Of a stretch of 64,000 nucleotides of DNA, positions 52,084 through 61,097 are shown piece after piece. A program made the position numbers and the translations under genes. The DNA is from Casimicrobiaceae bacterium. Its GTDB lineage: Bacteria; Pseudomonadota; Gammaproteobacteria; Burkholderiales; Casimicrobiaceae. The stretch is taken from contig JAPKHK010000007.1 of the NCBI GenBank assembly GCA_026646885.1, positions 124,001 to 188,000 of the forward strand, in the 5' to 3' direction. The notes under the pieces are model-generated. The model worked only from the letters and a program-made list of their open reading frames with translations. It was not told the origin of the DNA and ran no database searches. Each line of letters opens with the position of its first letter. Within the stretch, counting starts at the first letter, position 1.

Positions 52084-53766
52084 GTGCCGACACTGGCGCA
52101 ATGGATCACCGCGAGTTTTGGCGCTGGAGGTACGAGCCACGCCTTTCTGGTACCCGGCTTTTTGCTCGGGCCTTTGTGCGAAGCGCTGGCGGAATCACCC
52201 GCCTGCCGGCCCATCGTCTGCGCGCACGAGTTAGGCGCCGCCTACGCCGCCGACGGTTATGCGCGGGTTTCCGGCAAGCCGGGTTGGTGTCTCGCCATTT
52301 CCGCACCGGGCGCAAGCAATATGCTGACGGGCGCCATCGCTGCGCGCCTCGATTACCAGCGCGTGTTTTACCTCGTCGGCGACGTACCCACCGCCAACGC
52401 CGGGCGCAGCGCCTTTCAAGACGGCGGCGAACCCGGAAGCCGCGATCTGGCGCTCTTCTCGCAAGCCGTGCCGCGGGCCCGCGCTTCAAGCGACGCGGTC
52501 GCCGCAGCCCAGGACTTCCGCGAATTGCTCGCCGGTTTGTTCGACCATCCGCCCGGCCCGAGTTTTCTCGGCCTGCCGCGAGATGTTCAGGCGATGGAAG
52601 TCGCCACTGTCGATCTCCCGCGCCTCACGCCGGTGAGGCCAGCGCCAGCAAGGCCAGATATCGCGCCGAACTTGCTCGCCGCACTTCGCCCACTTCGGTG
52701 CCCCGCCCTGCTGGTCGGCGAAATGGCGGCGAGCGACGCCTTGCCCGCAGCCTTGATCGCCTTCGCCGAACGTTTTCGCGTGCCCGTGGCCACCACCATG
52801 CCGGCCAAGGGACTCTTTCCCGAAACGCACCCCCTGGCGCTGGGCTGCTTTGGCTACGGCGGCTCACCCCGCGCCCACGAAGCGCTGCTGGGCGCGGCGA
52901 ACGACGGCGTGCTCGCCCTGGGTGTGAGCTTCAACGAGCGCAACACCCTGGCCTGGGACAAGCGCTTTCTGGCCGAGCGGCGCGTGCTGCGCGTGCTGCC
53001 CTGGGCCAACGGCGAAAGCCTTGCCGAAGTCGACGATTATTTGGCCGATCCGGTTTGCGTGATGCAGTCCCTTTCGGGCGCACTCGATTTTTGGCTGGAG
53101 GCTCTACCGGAACGCGAGGCTTGGCTCGATCGCTTGGCTGCCCTGCCTTTGGCGGCGGCCTTTGCGCGCCCGACCGGGGCCGCGGGCCTGCATCCGGCCG
53201 AGATCGTGCGTTGCTTGCGCGCAACGCTATCGCAGCAGACCCGGCTCTTCGTCGATGCCGGACTATGCCGCCGTGCGGTGGGGCAATGGTGGACTTCTAC
53301 CGCAGCCGGGCAGATTTTCACTTCGCCGGTGACCGCGCCCATGGGTTGGGGTCTGGGTGCCTCTATCGGCGGCCAGTGCGCCGACCCCAGTCGGCCCGTG
53401 GTCGCACTGGCGGGCGACGGCTCGATGGTGATGCACGGCACGGAAATGCTCACCGCCGTACGCTACGGGCTACCGGTGATTTGGGTGGTCAACAACAATG
53501 GCGCCTTGGGCACGGTCTGGCAACGCGCCCCGACACCCGAAGCCGCGCGCATGACGCTGGCGCCGCGCCTCGATTGGGCCGCGCAGGCCAAGCTTTGGGG
53601 CGCCCAGGGTTATCGCGCCGCGACCAGCGAAGAGCTCGCCAACGCGCTGCACGCGGCGCTGCGCGCGCGACAACCCGCGGTCATCGACGTTCAGGGCACA
53701 CTCGACTTCGCCCCCGACGACCCTTTGTTCGGCGGCACCACGCACGGTCAGAAAGCGCCCGGCTGA
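52084..53766 (+). CDS. Thiamine-diphosphate-dependent enzyme (acetolactate-synthase-like)
   Basis: This 560-residue protein has the three-domain TPP fold. The catalytic Glu lies in CAHELGAAYAADGYARVSG, followed by SAPGASNMLTGAI. A central domain and a TPP/Mg site follow, ALAGDGSMVMHGTEMLTA with the NNN motif in WVVNNNGALG. Substrates are not predictable: IlvB, benzoylformate decarboxylase and MenD-type relatives use this fold. GTG 52084 has a GGAGGAG site. The next gene starts one base after its stop. It leads a five-enzyme cassette. Confidence 0.87.
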   Translation: MPTLAQWITASFGAGGTSHAFLVPGFLLGPLCEALAESPACRPIVCAHELGAAYAADGYARVSGKPGWCLAISAPGASNMLTGAIAARLDYQRVFYLVGDVPTANAGRSAFQDGGEPGSRDLALFSQAVPRARASSDAVAAAQDFRELLAGLFDHPPGPSFLGLPRDVQAMEVATVDLPRLTPVRPAPARPDIAPNLLAALRPLRCPALLVGEMAASDALPAALIAFAERFRVPVATTMPAKGLFPETHPLALGCFGYGGSPRAHEALLGAANDGVLALGVSFNERNTLAWDKRFLAERRVLRVLPWANGESLAEVDDYLADPVCVMQSLSGALDFWLEALPEREAWLDRLAALPLAAAFARPTGAAGLHPAEIVRCLRATLSQQTRLFVDAGLCRRAVGQWWTSTAAGQIFTSPVTAPMGWGLGASIGGQCADPSRPVVALAGDGSMVMHGTEMLTAVRYGLPVIWVVNNNGALGTVWQRAPTPEAARMTLAPRLDWAAQAKLWGAQGYRAATSEELANALHAALRARQPAVIDVQGTLDFAPDDPLFGGTTHGQKAPG

Positions 53767-53767
53767 A

Positions 53768-54850
53768 ATGCGCATCTTGATTACCAGCGTCGGCAGCTTG
53801 GTCGGGCAAAACATCCTCGACGCTTTGGAGGGTCGTCGTGCCGGCCTTTGGGTCGTGGGCACCAACAGCCTCGCGGAAACGCCCAATCTCTTTCGCTGCG
53901 ATCTGGCGCTGCGCTCGCCTCCCGCCGCCGACGCCGAAGCCTGGTGCGCGTTCACGGCCGACCTGATGCGCCGCGAAGGTTTCGATCTGGTGTTGCCGGG
54001 CCGTGATGACGACATCCTGCTCCTGGCCTGGCTGCGCGATGCCTACCCGGATTTGCGCCGCTGCATCACTTGCGGCCCAGCGACGCTGGCGCAGATGATG
54101 GAAGACAAGTGGCAGAGCTATGTCTTTGCCCGCGAACGGCGTTTGCCATTCGTCGAGACCGCGCATGCCGGCCCTGAGCTTGTGAAACTCGTCGCGGCCA
54201 AAGGTTATCCGCTCATCGCCAAACCGCCCTCGGGCAACGGCTCGCGCGGTGTGCGCATCGTGTTTGATGCGGCACAGCTCGAAGCGGCCGCCGCGGAACC
54301 AGGCACCCTTTTCCAGGAGTATCTGTCGCCCGATGCCGCCGTTCGGGAAGGCGCCGACCTCTGCCGCCGCGGCACGCCGCTTTTTTATGCGCCGCGGTAC
54401 ACGCAGCTCGCCGCGCAGGCGGTGATTTCGCCTGTCGGCGCGGTGCATGCGATCTATTGCGGTGAGATCACCATGGTGATGGGCCGGGCCGAGCGCAGCG
54501 TCACCGTGGACCAGCCGGATTTCACCGCCATCGCCCGCGCCTATGCCGAAGTGCTGGCCGCGGCGGGTTGGGTGGGGCTGATGAATTTGCAAGGCCGGCG
54601 CGACGCGGCGGGGCAGTTCAAGGCCTACGAACTCAACGGCCGCATCGCCGGTGCCAGCACCACGCGTATGCTCTTGGGCTTCGACGAAGTGGGCATGCTG
54701 GCCGAACTGTTTACCGGTAAGGCGCTGCCGGATTCTCCGAAAGGTGGGATGCCTCAACGCATCGTGCACAAAAATCTCACCGAATTCGTAATCGAGCCCG
54801 AAGCCCTAAGAAGCTTCGAGGCCGATGGACGTTGGGAGCGATCGCCATGA
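53768..54850 (+). CDS. ATP-grasp enzyme
   Basis: This 360-residue ligase has a Rossmann-like N-terminal part (RILITSVGSLVGQNILDAL). The ATP-grasp domain shows the Lys-binding IAKPPSGNGSRGVRIV, hinge LFQEYL and Mg site FKAYELNGRIAGAST. It resembles carbamoyl-phosphate-synthase-like ATP-grasp proteins that join a carboxylate to an amine. The two substrates are unknown. It starts one base after the TPP gene and its stop overlaps the methyltransferase start by four bases (ATGA). Confidence 0.88.
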   Translation: MRILITSVGSLVGQNILDALEGRRAGLWVVGTNSLAETPNLFRCDLALRSPPAADAEAWCAFTADLMRREGFDLVLPGRDDDILLLAWLRDAYPDLRRCITCGPATLAQMMEDKWQSYVFARERRLPFVETAHAGPELVKLVAAKGYPLIAKPPSGNGSRGVRIVFDAAQLEAAAAEPGTLFQEYLSPDAAVREGADLCRRGTPLFYAPRYTQLAAQAVISPVGAVHAIYCGEITMVMGRAERSVTVDQPDFTAIARAYAEVLAAAGWVGLMNLQGRRDAAGQFKAYELNGRIAGASTTRMLLGFDEVGMLAELFTGKALPDSPKGGMPQRIVHKNLTEFVIEPEALRSFEADGRWERSP

Positions 54851-55581
54851 ACGAGGGGAAAGACCTGCCCGTCGGCACCGACATCACCATGAGCGGCGAC
54901 ACTTGGCGTTTTGGGCCGGCGGCGCGAAACTTCGATGAACACATCGCGCAATCGGTGCCGCATTGCCAGGAACAGCGCACCTATATCGCCTCGCTGGCGC
55001 GTTTCTTTTTGCACGAAGGGGCGCTGGCCTACGAATTGGGCGTATCCACCGGGCGCACCGCGCAGGCGGTTTTGTCGCGCGTGCAGGGCCGAAACCTGCG
55101 TTATATCGGCATCGATTTGGAACCGGAGATGGTGGCCCAGGCTCGCGCCAACCTGGCCGAGGACAGGCGCTTTTCGGCGCTGGCGGGCGATGTGCTGAAC
55201 TTCCCTTACGAACCCTCGGCTTTGGTCATTTCTTACTACACCCTGCAATTTGTGCCGCCCGCTCAGCGCCCGAAGTTGCTGCACCGCTTGTACGAAAACC
55301 TCGAACCGGGCGGCGCGCTCGTACTCTACGAAAAGACCTTGGGCGCCGATCCGCGGGTGCAAGACGCCTTCGCGCAGATTTATCACGAGTTCAAAGCCGC
55401 GCAAGGTTTGAGCCCCGAAGCCATCCTCAACAAGGAACGCGCGCTGCAAGGTGTGGCGCGGCCCTGGACCCTGGAAAGCAATCGCGCCGAATTGTTGCGC
55501 GCGGGCTTCGATGCAGTGGAGATCGTTTTTCGCGCCTACTGCTTCGCCGGTTTTCTCGCCCTCAAGGGAAACCGGGTGTGA
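54847..55581 (+). CDS. SAM-dependent methyltransferase (CmoA-like)
   Basis: This 244-residue class-I methyltransferase has AYELGVSTGRTAQAVL (SAM motif I), IGIDLEPEMVAQARANL and SYYTLQFVPPAQRPKLL, with a C-terminal EKTLGADPRVQ region. It is most like CmoA/TehB-type enzymes, but the tRNA or small-molecule target is not evident. The start overlaps the ATP-grasp stop and its own stop is overlapped by the next GTG, so it is part of the same translation unit. Confidence 0.85.
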   Translation: MNEGKDLPVGTDITMSGDTWRFGPAARNFDEHIAQSVPHCQEQRTYIASLARFFLHEGALAYELGVSTGRTAQAVLSRVQGRNLRYIGIDLEPEMVAQARANLAEDRRFSALAGDVLNFPYEPSALVISYYTLQFVPPAQRPKLLHRLYENLEPGGALVLYEKTLGADPRVQDAFAQIYHEFKAAQGLSPEAILNKERALQGVARPWTLESNRAELLRAGFDAVEIVFRAYCFAGFLALKGNRV

Positions 55582-56438
55582 CCCAAGCACCCGAGAGGGC
55601 ATTGCCCGCGCCGAGGATTTTGCTCACCGGCGAGCGCGGTTTCCTGGGCAGCTCCCTCGCCGCCGAACTCAAGCACCGCGGCTACGCTTTTACCACCTTG
55701 CCCTGTCGACTGGAGTTTCTGGAGCCCGCGTCTTTGCCCGCGGATTGCGTCTTCCATTGCGCCGGCGCCTTGGCGCACCGCCCGGAGGACTGGCAGCGCG
55801 CCAATGTCGTGGGTACGGAAAAATTGCTGGCCGCCCTGCCGCCCGAGGCGCGCATCATTCACCTTTCTTCGCGCAGTGTGTATGACGGCAACGGCACCAG
55901 CGCGATGACCGAAGAGGCGCCCTTGGCCCCCGCCAATGGCTACGGCCACAGCAAGCTCGCCGCCGAGCGCGCCGTACAAGCAAGCGGACACGCCCATCTC
56001 ATTTTGCGCGCCAGCACGCTGTTCGGCTGCGCCGGAAATGGCACTTTGGGCGAGTTCAACTTTCCGGCCCAAGCGCTGCGCGCCTTGGCGCGCGGTGAAG
56101 CGGTGCAGGTCTTCGAACCCGACCGCCTGACCGATTATCTCGAAGTAAAAACGCTGGCGCGCGCCCTGGTCGATGTGCTCGAAGTCGCGCCGCAATGGAA
56201 CCGCATCTATAACCTGGCCGGCCCCGCGCGCAGCTTGCATAGCTTCATCGCGGACCTCGCGGCGAGGGCGAATGCCGCCGGTTTGCCGACCGCTCGCCTG
56301 ATGCACGCACCCGGCCCGCCGCCGCGCGGACCGGTGCTCGATACGCGGCGCTGGGAGGCGGACTTCGGGCCGCTGCCGACACCGCCCGATGTCCAGGTCT
56401 TCGATGCAATGATCGCTCGCCTCAAACCAAGCACCTAA
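55578..56438 (+). CDS. NAD-dependent epimerase/dehydratase (extended SDR)
   Basis: This 286-residue extended SDR has the nucleotide motif LLTGERGFLGSSLAAEL, the active-site triad (LSSRSVYDG for Ser, YGHSKLAAE for Tyr-Lys), and LRASTLFGCAGNGTLGEF. It likely acts on a nucleotide sugar or similar polyol. The GTG at 55578 overlaps the methyltransferase stop; a much longer reading upstream is in a wrong frame over that gene. The sugar type cannot be assigned. Confidence 0.88.
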   Translation: MTQAPERALPAPRILLTGERGFLGSSLAAELKHRGYAFTTLPCRLEFLEPASLPADCVFHCAGALAHRPEDWQRANVVGTEKLLAALPPEARIIHLSSRSVYDGNGTSAMTEEAPLAPANGYGHSKLAAERAVQASGHAHLILRASTLFGCAGNGTLGEFNFPAQALRALARGEAVQVFEPDRLTDYLEVKTLARALVDVLEVAPQWNRIYNLAGPARSLHSFIADLAARANAAGLPTARLMHAPGPPPRGPVLDTRRWEADFGPLPTPPDVQVFDAMIARLKPST

Positions 56439-56458
56439 GGCATCACAGCCACTGCGCC

Positions 56459-57619
56459 ATGTCCCGATCCGAACTCTTCCAGCACCAGCAGCTCTTGCAA
56501 TCCTTCCGGGTGCGCTGCCTCATCCCCGATTTGCCCGAAGCGGAGGCGCTGTTGCCTTTGCTGCGGCAGATCGATGCCAATGCCTGGTATTCCAATTTCG
56601 GCCCGCTGGTGCACCGCTACGAAGAAAAGCTCGGCGCCTTGACCGGCGCGCAGGCGCTGGGCGGCGAAGCGGTGACGTTGAGCTCGGGCACGGCGGCGCT
56701 GGTGTTGGGCCTGCGCGCCCTCGATCTGCCCGCGGGCAGCCGCGTACTGCTGCCCGCCTTCACCTTCGCCGCCACGCTGCTCGCGGTGCGTGAGGCGGGG
56801 CTGGTGCCGGTGCTTGGCGATGTCGATGAGGAAGACTGGACGCTCACGCCGGAGATCGCCCGCGCACTCTGCAAGCGCCACGACATTCAACTCGTGCTGC
56901 CCGTGGGTAGCTTGGGCGCCGCGCTGCCCGTCGAGCGCTGGGATGACTTCATCGACAGCACCGGCGTGCGCGTCTTGATCGACGCCGCCGCGGGCTTGGG
57001 CGTGCAGCGCGTGGGGCGTAGCACGCCCGTGGCCTACAGCCTGCATGCCACCAAACCACTGGGCATAGGCGAAGGCGGCGTGTTCGCCACCGCCGACGCG
57101 ACACTCGCCGAAAGGGTGCGCCGCAGCAGCAACTTCGGCTTCGTCGGCGGCGCCATCGCCCAGCCCGGGCTGAATGCCAAAATGAGCGAATACGCCGCCG
57201 CCGTGGGATTGGTTCAGCTCGATCGCTGGCCGGAACTGCACAGCCTTCGCCAGGGGTTTTGGCGAACGTACCGCGAAGCGCTCGCCGAGCTTCCCGGCGT
57301 ACAGGTGCAAAAGCTCGCGCATGCGCCGGCGATGCTGCTCGTTCGGCACGCAGCGGGCGCCAGCGCGATGCAAGCAGTCTGTGCGGCGGCGGGTATCGAA
57401 ACCCGGCGCTGGTATTTGCCGCCCCTGCACCGCCACCCGGCATTCTCTACGGTTGAAGTGCGTGGTCCGGAAGACGATGTTCGCCTGCCCGTTACCGACG
57501 CGCTGAAAAACGAGGCGTTGGGCCTGCCGTTTCACATGCGCTTGCGGCCCGAGGACATCGAAGCGGTGGTGACGACGTTGCAGACGCTAGATGCCAATCG
57601 CGCACAATCGGTCCGTTGA
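56459..57619 (+). CDS. DegT/DnrJ/EryC1/StrS-family aminotransferase
   Basis: This 386-residue PLP protein resembles sugar aminotransferases. It has SGTAALVLGLRALDLPAGS, PAFTFAATLLAV, the PLP Asp in VLIDAAAGLGV, and the PLP Lys in HATKPLGIGEGG. In the family it aminates keto-sugars, and some members are sugar dehydratases. It follows the epimerase by 20 bases and its TGA overlaps the HigA start by one base. Confidence 0.93.
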   Translation: MSRSELFQHQQLLQSFRVRCLIPDLPEAEALLPLLRQIDANAWYSNFGPLVHRYEEKLGALTGAQALGGEAVTLSSGTAALVLGLRALDLPAGSRVLLPAFTFAATLLAVREAGLVPVLGDVDEEDWTLTPEIARALCKRHDIQLVLPVGSLGAALPVERWDDFIDSTGVRVLIDAAAGLGVQRVGRSTPVAYSLHATKPLGIGEGGVFATADATLAERVRRSSNFGFVGGAIAQPGLNAKMSEYAAAVGLVQLDRWPELHSLRQGFWRTYREALAELPGVQVQKLAHAPAMLLVRHAAGASAMQAVCAAAGIETRRWYLPPLHRHPAFSTVEVRGPEDDVRLPVTDALKNEALGLPFHMRLRPEDIEAVVTTLQTLDANRAQSVR

Positions 57620-57918
57620 TGACTCCTAGCCACAATCCGCCCCACCCAGGAAAAGTGCTCAAAGACGGCGTGTTCTCCGAGGGCACGGTATCCATCACGA
57701 ACGCTGGCGACGCGCTGGGGGTAACGCGGGTGGCGCTGTCGCGGGTAGTGAATGGCCGCGCCACGATCAGTGCGGAAATGGCGGCCCGCCTCGGCACATG
57801 GCTGGGCACAGGCGCCGAGGTGTGGATCAACCTGCAGGCCCAGCACGATTTGTGGCAGGCGGAGCAGGCGCTCAAGCGCCAAGTCGCTAAGATCAGGCCG
57901 CTGCGGCACGCGACCTGA
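57619..57918 (+). CDS. HigA-family antitoxin-like regulator (no HigB seen)
   Basis: This 99-residue protein has the HigA-type start HPGKVLKDGVF, a helix-turn-helix (GDALGVTRVALSRVVNGRATIS) and the family tail GTGAEVWINLQAQHDLWQAEQAL. HigA normally pairs with a HigB toxin gene, but none lies beside it. The ATG overlaps the aminotransferase stop, so it is made with the cassette and may regulate it. Convergent with lpdA, 20 bases away. Confidence 0.9.
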   Translation: MTPSHNPPHPGKVLKDGVFSEGTVSITNAGDALGVTRVALSRVVNGRATISAEMAARLGTWLGTGAEVWINLQAQHDLWQAEQALKRQVAKIRPLRHAT

Positions 57919-57938
57919 GCCATTCCACCTCGATCGAA

Positions 57939-59777
57939 TCAGCTCGCCGGTTTTTTCTGCTGCGGCAGATCGGTGCACACGCCTTCGAACACTTCCGCTG
58001 CCATACCCACCGATTCGCACAGCGTAGGATGGGGGTGGATGGTCTTGCCCAAGTCCACCGGGTCGCAACCCATTTCCACCGCCAGCGCCAATTCGCCGAT
58101 GAGGTCACCGGCGTGGGTGCCGACGATGCCGGCACCCACGATGCGATGGGTCTCATGATCGAACAAGAGCTTGGTGAAGCCTTCGTCGCGGCCGTTGGCG
58201 ATGGCGCGCCCTGACGCTGTCCAAGGAAAGACGCTTTTGCCCACTTTGCGCCCTTCTTTCTTGGCTTCATCTTCGGTGAGGCCCACCCAGGCGATTTCCG
58301 GATCGGTGTAGGCCACCGCGGGAATCACCCGCGCATCGAAGTGGGCCTTGTGTCCCGCAGCCACTTCCGCGGCGACGTGCGCCTCGTGCACCGCCTTGTG
58401 CGCCAGCATGGGCTGACCGACGACATCACCGATGGCGAAAATGTTGGGCACGTTCGTGCGCATCTGGCTGTCGACTGGAATGAAACCGCGTTCGTTGATC
58501 GCCACGCCGGCATTTTCGGCACCGATTTTTTTGCCGTTGGGACTGCGCCCCGCAGAAACCAACACGCAATCGTAAACCTGCGGCCCGGGCGGCGCGTGCT
58601 CGCCTTCGAAGCTCACGACAATGCCCGCCGGGGTAGCCTCGGCCTTGACCGTGCGGGTGTTGAGCATGATGCGATCGAAACGCGGCGCGTTCTTTTTCTC
58701 CCACACCTTGACCAAATCGCGATCGGCGCCTTGCATCAGGCCATCGAGCATTTCCACCACTTCGATGCGCGTGCCCAGGGTGGAATACACCGTCGCCATT
58801 TCCATGCCGATGATGCCGCCGCCGATCACTAGCATGCGTTTGGGAATTTCGCGCAATTCCAGGGCGCCGGTGGAATCGATGATGCGCGGATCTTCAGGCA
58901 GGAAAGGCAGTTTCACCGCCTGTGAACCGGCGGCGATGATGGCTTGCTCGAAGCGCAACACCTCTTCGCCGGCGACCGTTTGCACCGCCAAGTGATGATC
59001 GTCGAGAAAACGCCCCTGGCCTTGCAGCACCGTCACCTTGCGCGCCTTGGCCATGCCGGCGAGGCCTTTGGTGAGTTTGCTCACCACACCCGCCTTGAAG
59101 GCTCGCAGCTTGTCGAGGTCCACTTGGGGGGCGCCGAAGCTCACGCCATGATGGGCGATGGCCTGCGCTTCATCTATCACCGCGGCTACATGCAGCAGCG
59201 CTTTCGAGGGAATACAGCCGACATTGAGGCACACTCCGCCCAAGGTCGGGTAGCGTTCGACCAGGGTGACCTTCATGCCCAAGTCGGCGGCACGGAAGGC
59301 CGCCGAATAACCGCCGGGTCCGGCGCCGAGCACCAGCATCTGGCACTCATGCTGGGCCGCTCCGGCGTATTTGGTGGCGGCTGGCGCCGCGACAGTTGCG
59401 GCGGGCGTTGCGCTGGCCGCCGACACGGTAGCTGCGGCAGCGGCGGCGCCGGCGAGCGTCGGCGCCACGGCCGCCGACGCGGCGGCTGCAGCGCTTGAAC
59501 TCGGTGCCTCGGGAACGCTCGCCGTGGCGCTTGCCCCCTGCGCCTCCAAAACCACTACCAGCGTGCCTTGCGAAACTCGGTCGCCCAGTTTCACGCGCAA
59601 GTCCTTCACCACGCCGGCCGCGGAGCTGGGCACGTCCATGGTGGCTTTGTCGGATTCCAGGGTGACGAGGGCATCGTCGATCTTGACGACATCGCCGGGC
59701 TTGACGTGAACTTCGATCACCGGCACGTCTTTGAAGTCGCCGATGTCGGGCACTTTCACTTCGATCAGTTGACTCAT
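57939..59777 (-). CDS. lpdA: Dihydrolipoamide dehydrogenase with N-terminal lipoyl domain (pyruvate dehydrogenase E3)
   Basis: This 612-residue E3 reoxidises lipoamide with NAD+. An N-terminal lipoyl domain (residues 1-80, lipoyl-Lys in ESDKATMDV) and an Ala-rich linker (to about 145) precede the flavoprotein. FAD motif GAGPGGYSAAFRAADLG, redox pair GGVCLNVGCIPSK, NAD motif VIGGGIIGMEMATVYSTLG and catalytic HPHPTLCE follow. Fusion of lipoyl to E3 is known in beta/gammaproteobacteria. It is 10 bases after aceF in the aceE-aceF-lpdA operon. Confidence 0.96.
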   Translation of the reverse strand: MSQLIEVKVPDIGDFKDVPVIEVHVKPGDVVKIDDALVTLESDKATMDVPSSAAGVVKDLRVKLGDRVSQGTLVVVLEAQGASATASVPEAPSSSAAAAASAAVAPTLAGAAAAAATVSAASATPAATVAAPAATKYAGAAQHECQMLVLGAGPGGYSAAFRAADLGMKVTLVERYPTLGGVCLNVGCIPSKALLHVAAVIDEAQAIAHHGVSFGAPQVDLDKLRAFKAGVVSKLTKGLAGMAKARKVTVLQGQGRFLDDHHLAVQTVAGEEVLRFEQAIIAAGSQAVKLPFLPEDPRIIDSTGALELREIPKRMLVIGGGIIGMEMATVYSTLGTRIEVVEMLDGLMQGADRDLVKVWEKKNAPRFDRIMLNTRTVKAEATPAGIVVSFEGEHAPPGPQVYDCVLVSAGRSPNGKKIGAENAGVAINERGFIPVDSQMRTNVPNIFAIGDVVGQPMLAHKAVHEAHVAAEVAAGHKAHFDARVIPAVAYTDPEIAWVGLTEDEAKKEGRKVGKSVFPWTASGRAIANGRDEGFTKLLFDHETHRIVGAGIVGTHAGDLIGELALAVEMGCDPVDLGKTIHPHPTLCESVGMAAEVFEGVCTDLPQQKKPAS

Positions 59778-59787
59778 GGCGCGCTCC

Positions 59788-61086
59788 TCACAGCAACACG
59801 CGGCGGAAATCCGCCAAGAGTGTGGCGAGATAAGTGTTGAAGCGCGCGGCCGAAGCGCCGTCGATGACGCGATGATCCCAAGACAGCGACAAGGGCAGCA
59901 TCAAACGCGGCTGAAAAGCCTTGCCATCCCAGACCGGTTTGGTGGTCGATTTGCACACGCCGAGAATCGCCACCTCGGGCGCATTGATGATGGGCGTGAA
60001 ATAGGTGCCGCCGATGCCACCCAGGCTGGAAATGGAGAAGCAGCCGCCTTGCATGTCAGTGGGTGCGAGCTTGCCTTCACGCGCTTTGGCGGCCAGTTCC
60101 GAGGTTTCCTTGGCTATGGCGTTGATGCCTTTCTGGTCGGCATCTTTCACCACCGGCACCATGAGGCCATTGGGCGTGTCGGCCGCGAAGCCGATGTGAT
60201 AGTACTTTTTCAGAACCAGATTGTCGCCGTCGAGCGAAGCGTTGAACTCGGGGAATTTCTTGAGCGCCGCCACGCAGGCTTTGATGAGAAAAGCGAGCAT
60301 GGTGAGCTTGATGCCGCTCTTTTCGTTTTCTTTGTTGAGCTGCACCCGCAAGGCTTCCAACTCGGTGATGTCGGCCTCTTCGTGGTTGGTGACGTGCGGA
60401 ATCATCACCCAATTGCGATGCAAGTTGGCGCCGGAAATTTTCTTGATGCGCGCCAGCGGCTTGGTTTCGATGGCGCCGAACTTGGCGAAATCGATTTGCG
60501 GCCAGGGCAGCAAACCCGGCAAGGCGCCGGCCGCGGCGGCGGCAGGCGAAGGTGCGGCCAGCGCCTGTTTGACGAAGGCTTGTACGTCTTCGTGCAGGAT
60601 GCGGCCCTTGGGTCCGCTGCCTTTCACACGGGTGAGATCGACGCCCAATTCGCGCGCGAAGCGGCGCACCGACGGGGAAGCGTGGGGGAGGGCGCCGCCG
60701 TTGGCGGCGGATGCCGGCCCTGCGGAGGCCGGAGCGGGAGCGGCAGCCACGGCAGGCGCCGGCGCCGGGGCCGGGGCGATCGCAGCGGCCGGCGCCGGAG
60801 CGGGCGCCGCGCTCGCCGTCGCGGGTGCCGCCGCGGCCCCAGTGCTCGCTGCTTCCAGCACCACCACCACCGTGCCCTGGGAGACGCGGTCGCCCAATTT
60901 CACGCGCAGGTCTTTCACCACACCCGCCGCGGCGCTGGGCACATCCATGGTGGCCTTGTCCGATTCCAGTGTCACCAAGGCGTCGTCCACCTTGACGCTG
61001 TCGCCGGCCTTCACGTGCACTTCGATCACCGGCACGTCTTTGAAGTCGCCGATGTCGGGCACTTGCACTTCGATGAGTTGACTCAT
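59788..61086 (-). CDS. aceF: Pyruvate dehydrogenase E2, dihydrolipoyl acetyltransferase
   Basis: This 432-residue E2 has a single lipoyl domain (1-75, ESDKATMDV), a long Ala/Pro linker (about 80-130), an E1/E3-binding domain (HASPSVRRFARELGVDLTRVKG) and a catalytic acyltransferase with HRVIDGASAARF. ATG 61086 is the expected start. The single lipoyl domain contrasts with the three of E. coli E2. It lies 11 bases after aceE. Confidence 0.96.
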   Translation of the reverse strand: MSQLIEVQVPDIGDFKDVPVIEVHVKAGDSVKVDDALVTLESDKATMDVPSAAAGVVKDLRVKLGDRVSQGTVVVVLEAASTGAAAAPATASAAPAPAPAAAIAPAPAPAPAVAAAPAPASAGPASAANGGALPHASPSVRRFARELGVDLTRVKGSGPKGRILHEDVQAFVKQALAAPSPAAAAAGALPGLLPWPQIDFAKFGAIETKPLARIKKISGANLHRNWVMIPHVTNHEEADITELEALRVQLNKENEKSGIKLTMLAFLIKACVAALKKFPEFNASLDGDNLVLKKYYHIGFAADTPNGLMVPVVKDADQKGINAIAKETSELAAKAREGKLAPTDMQGGCFSISSLGGIGGTYFTPIINAPEVAILGVCKSTTKPVWDGKAFQPRLMLPLSLSWDHRVIDGASAARFNTYLATLLADFRRVLL

Positions 61087-61097
61087 TTCCGTCCCCC

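Noticed and set aside
54963-56438. 491-codon plus-strand reading through the methyltransferase and epimerase
   Set aside because: Its first 200 codons run antiframe through the methyltransferase; only the part from 55578 is real.
57939-59777. Lipoyl domain fused to E3 as a novel fusion
   Set aside because: Such fusions are established in beta/gammaproteobacterial pyruvate dehydrogenase operons.
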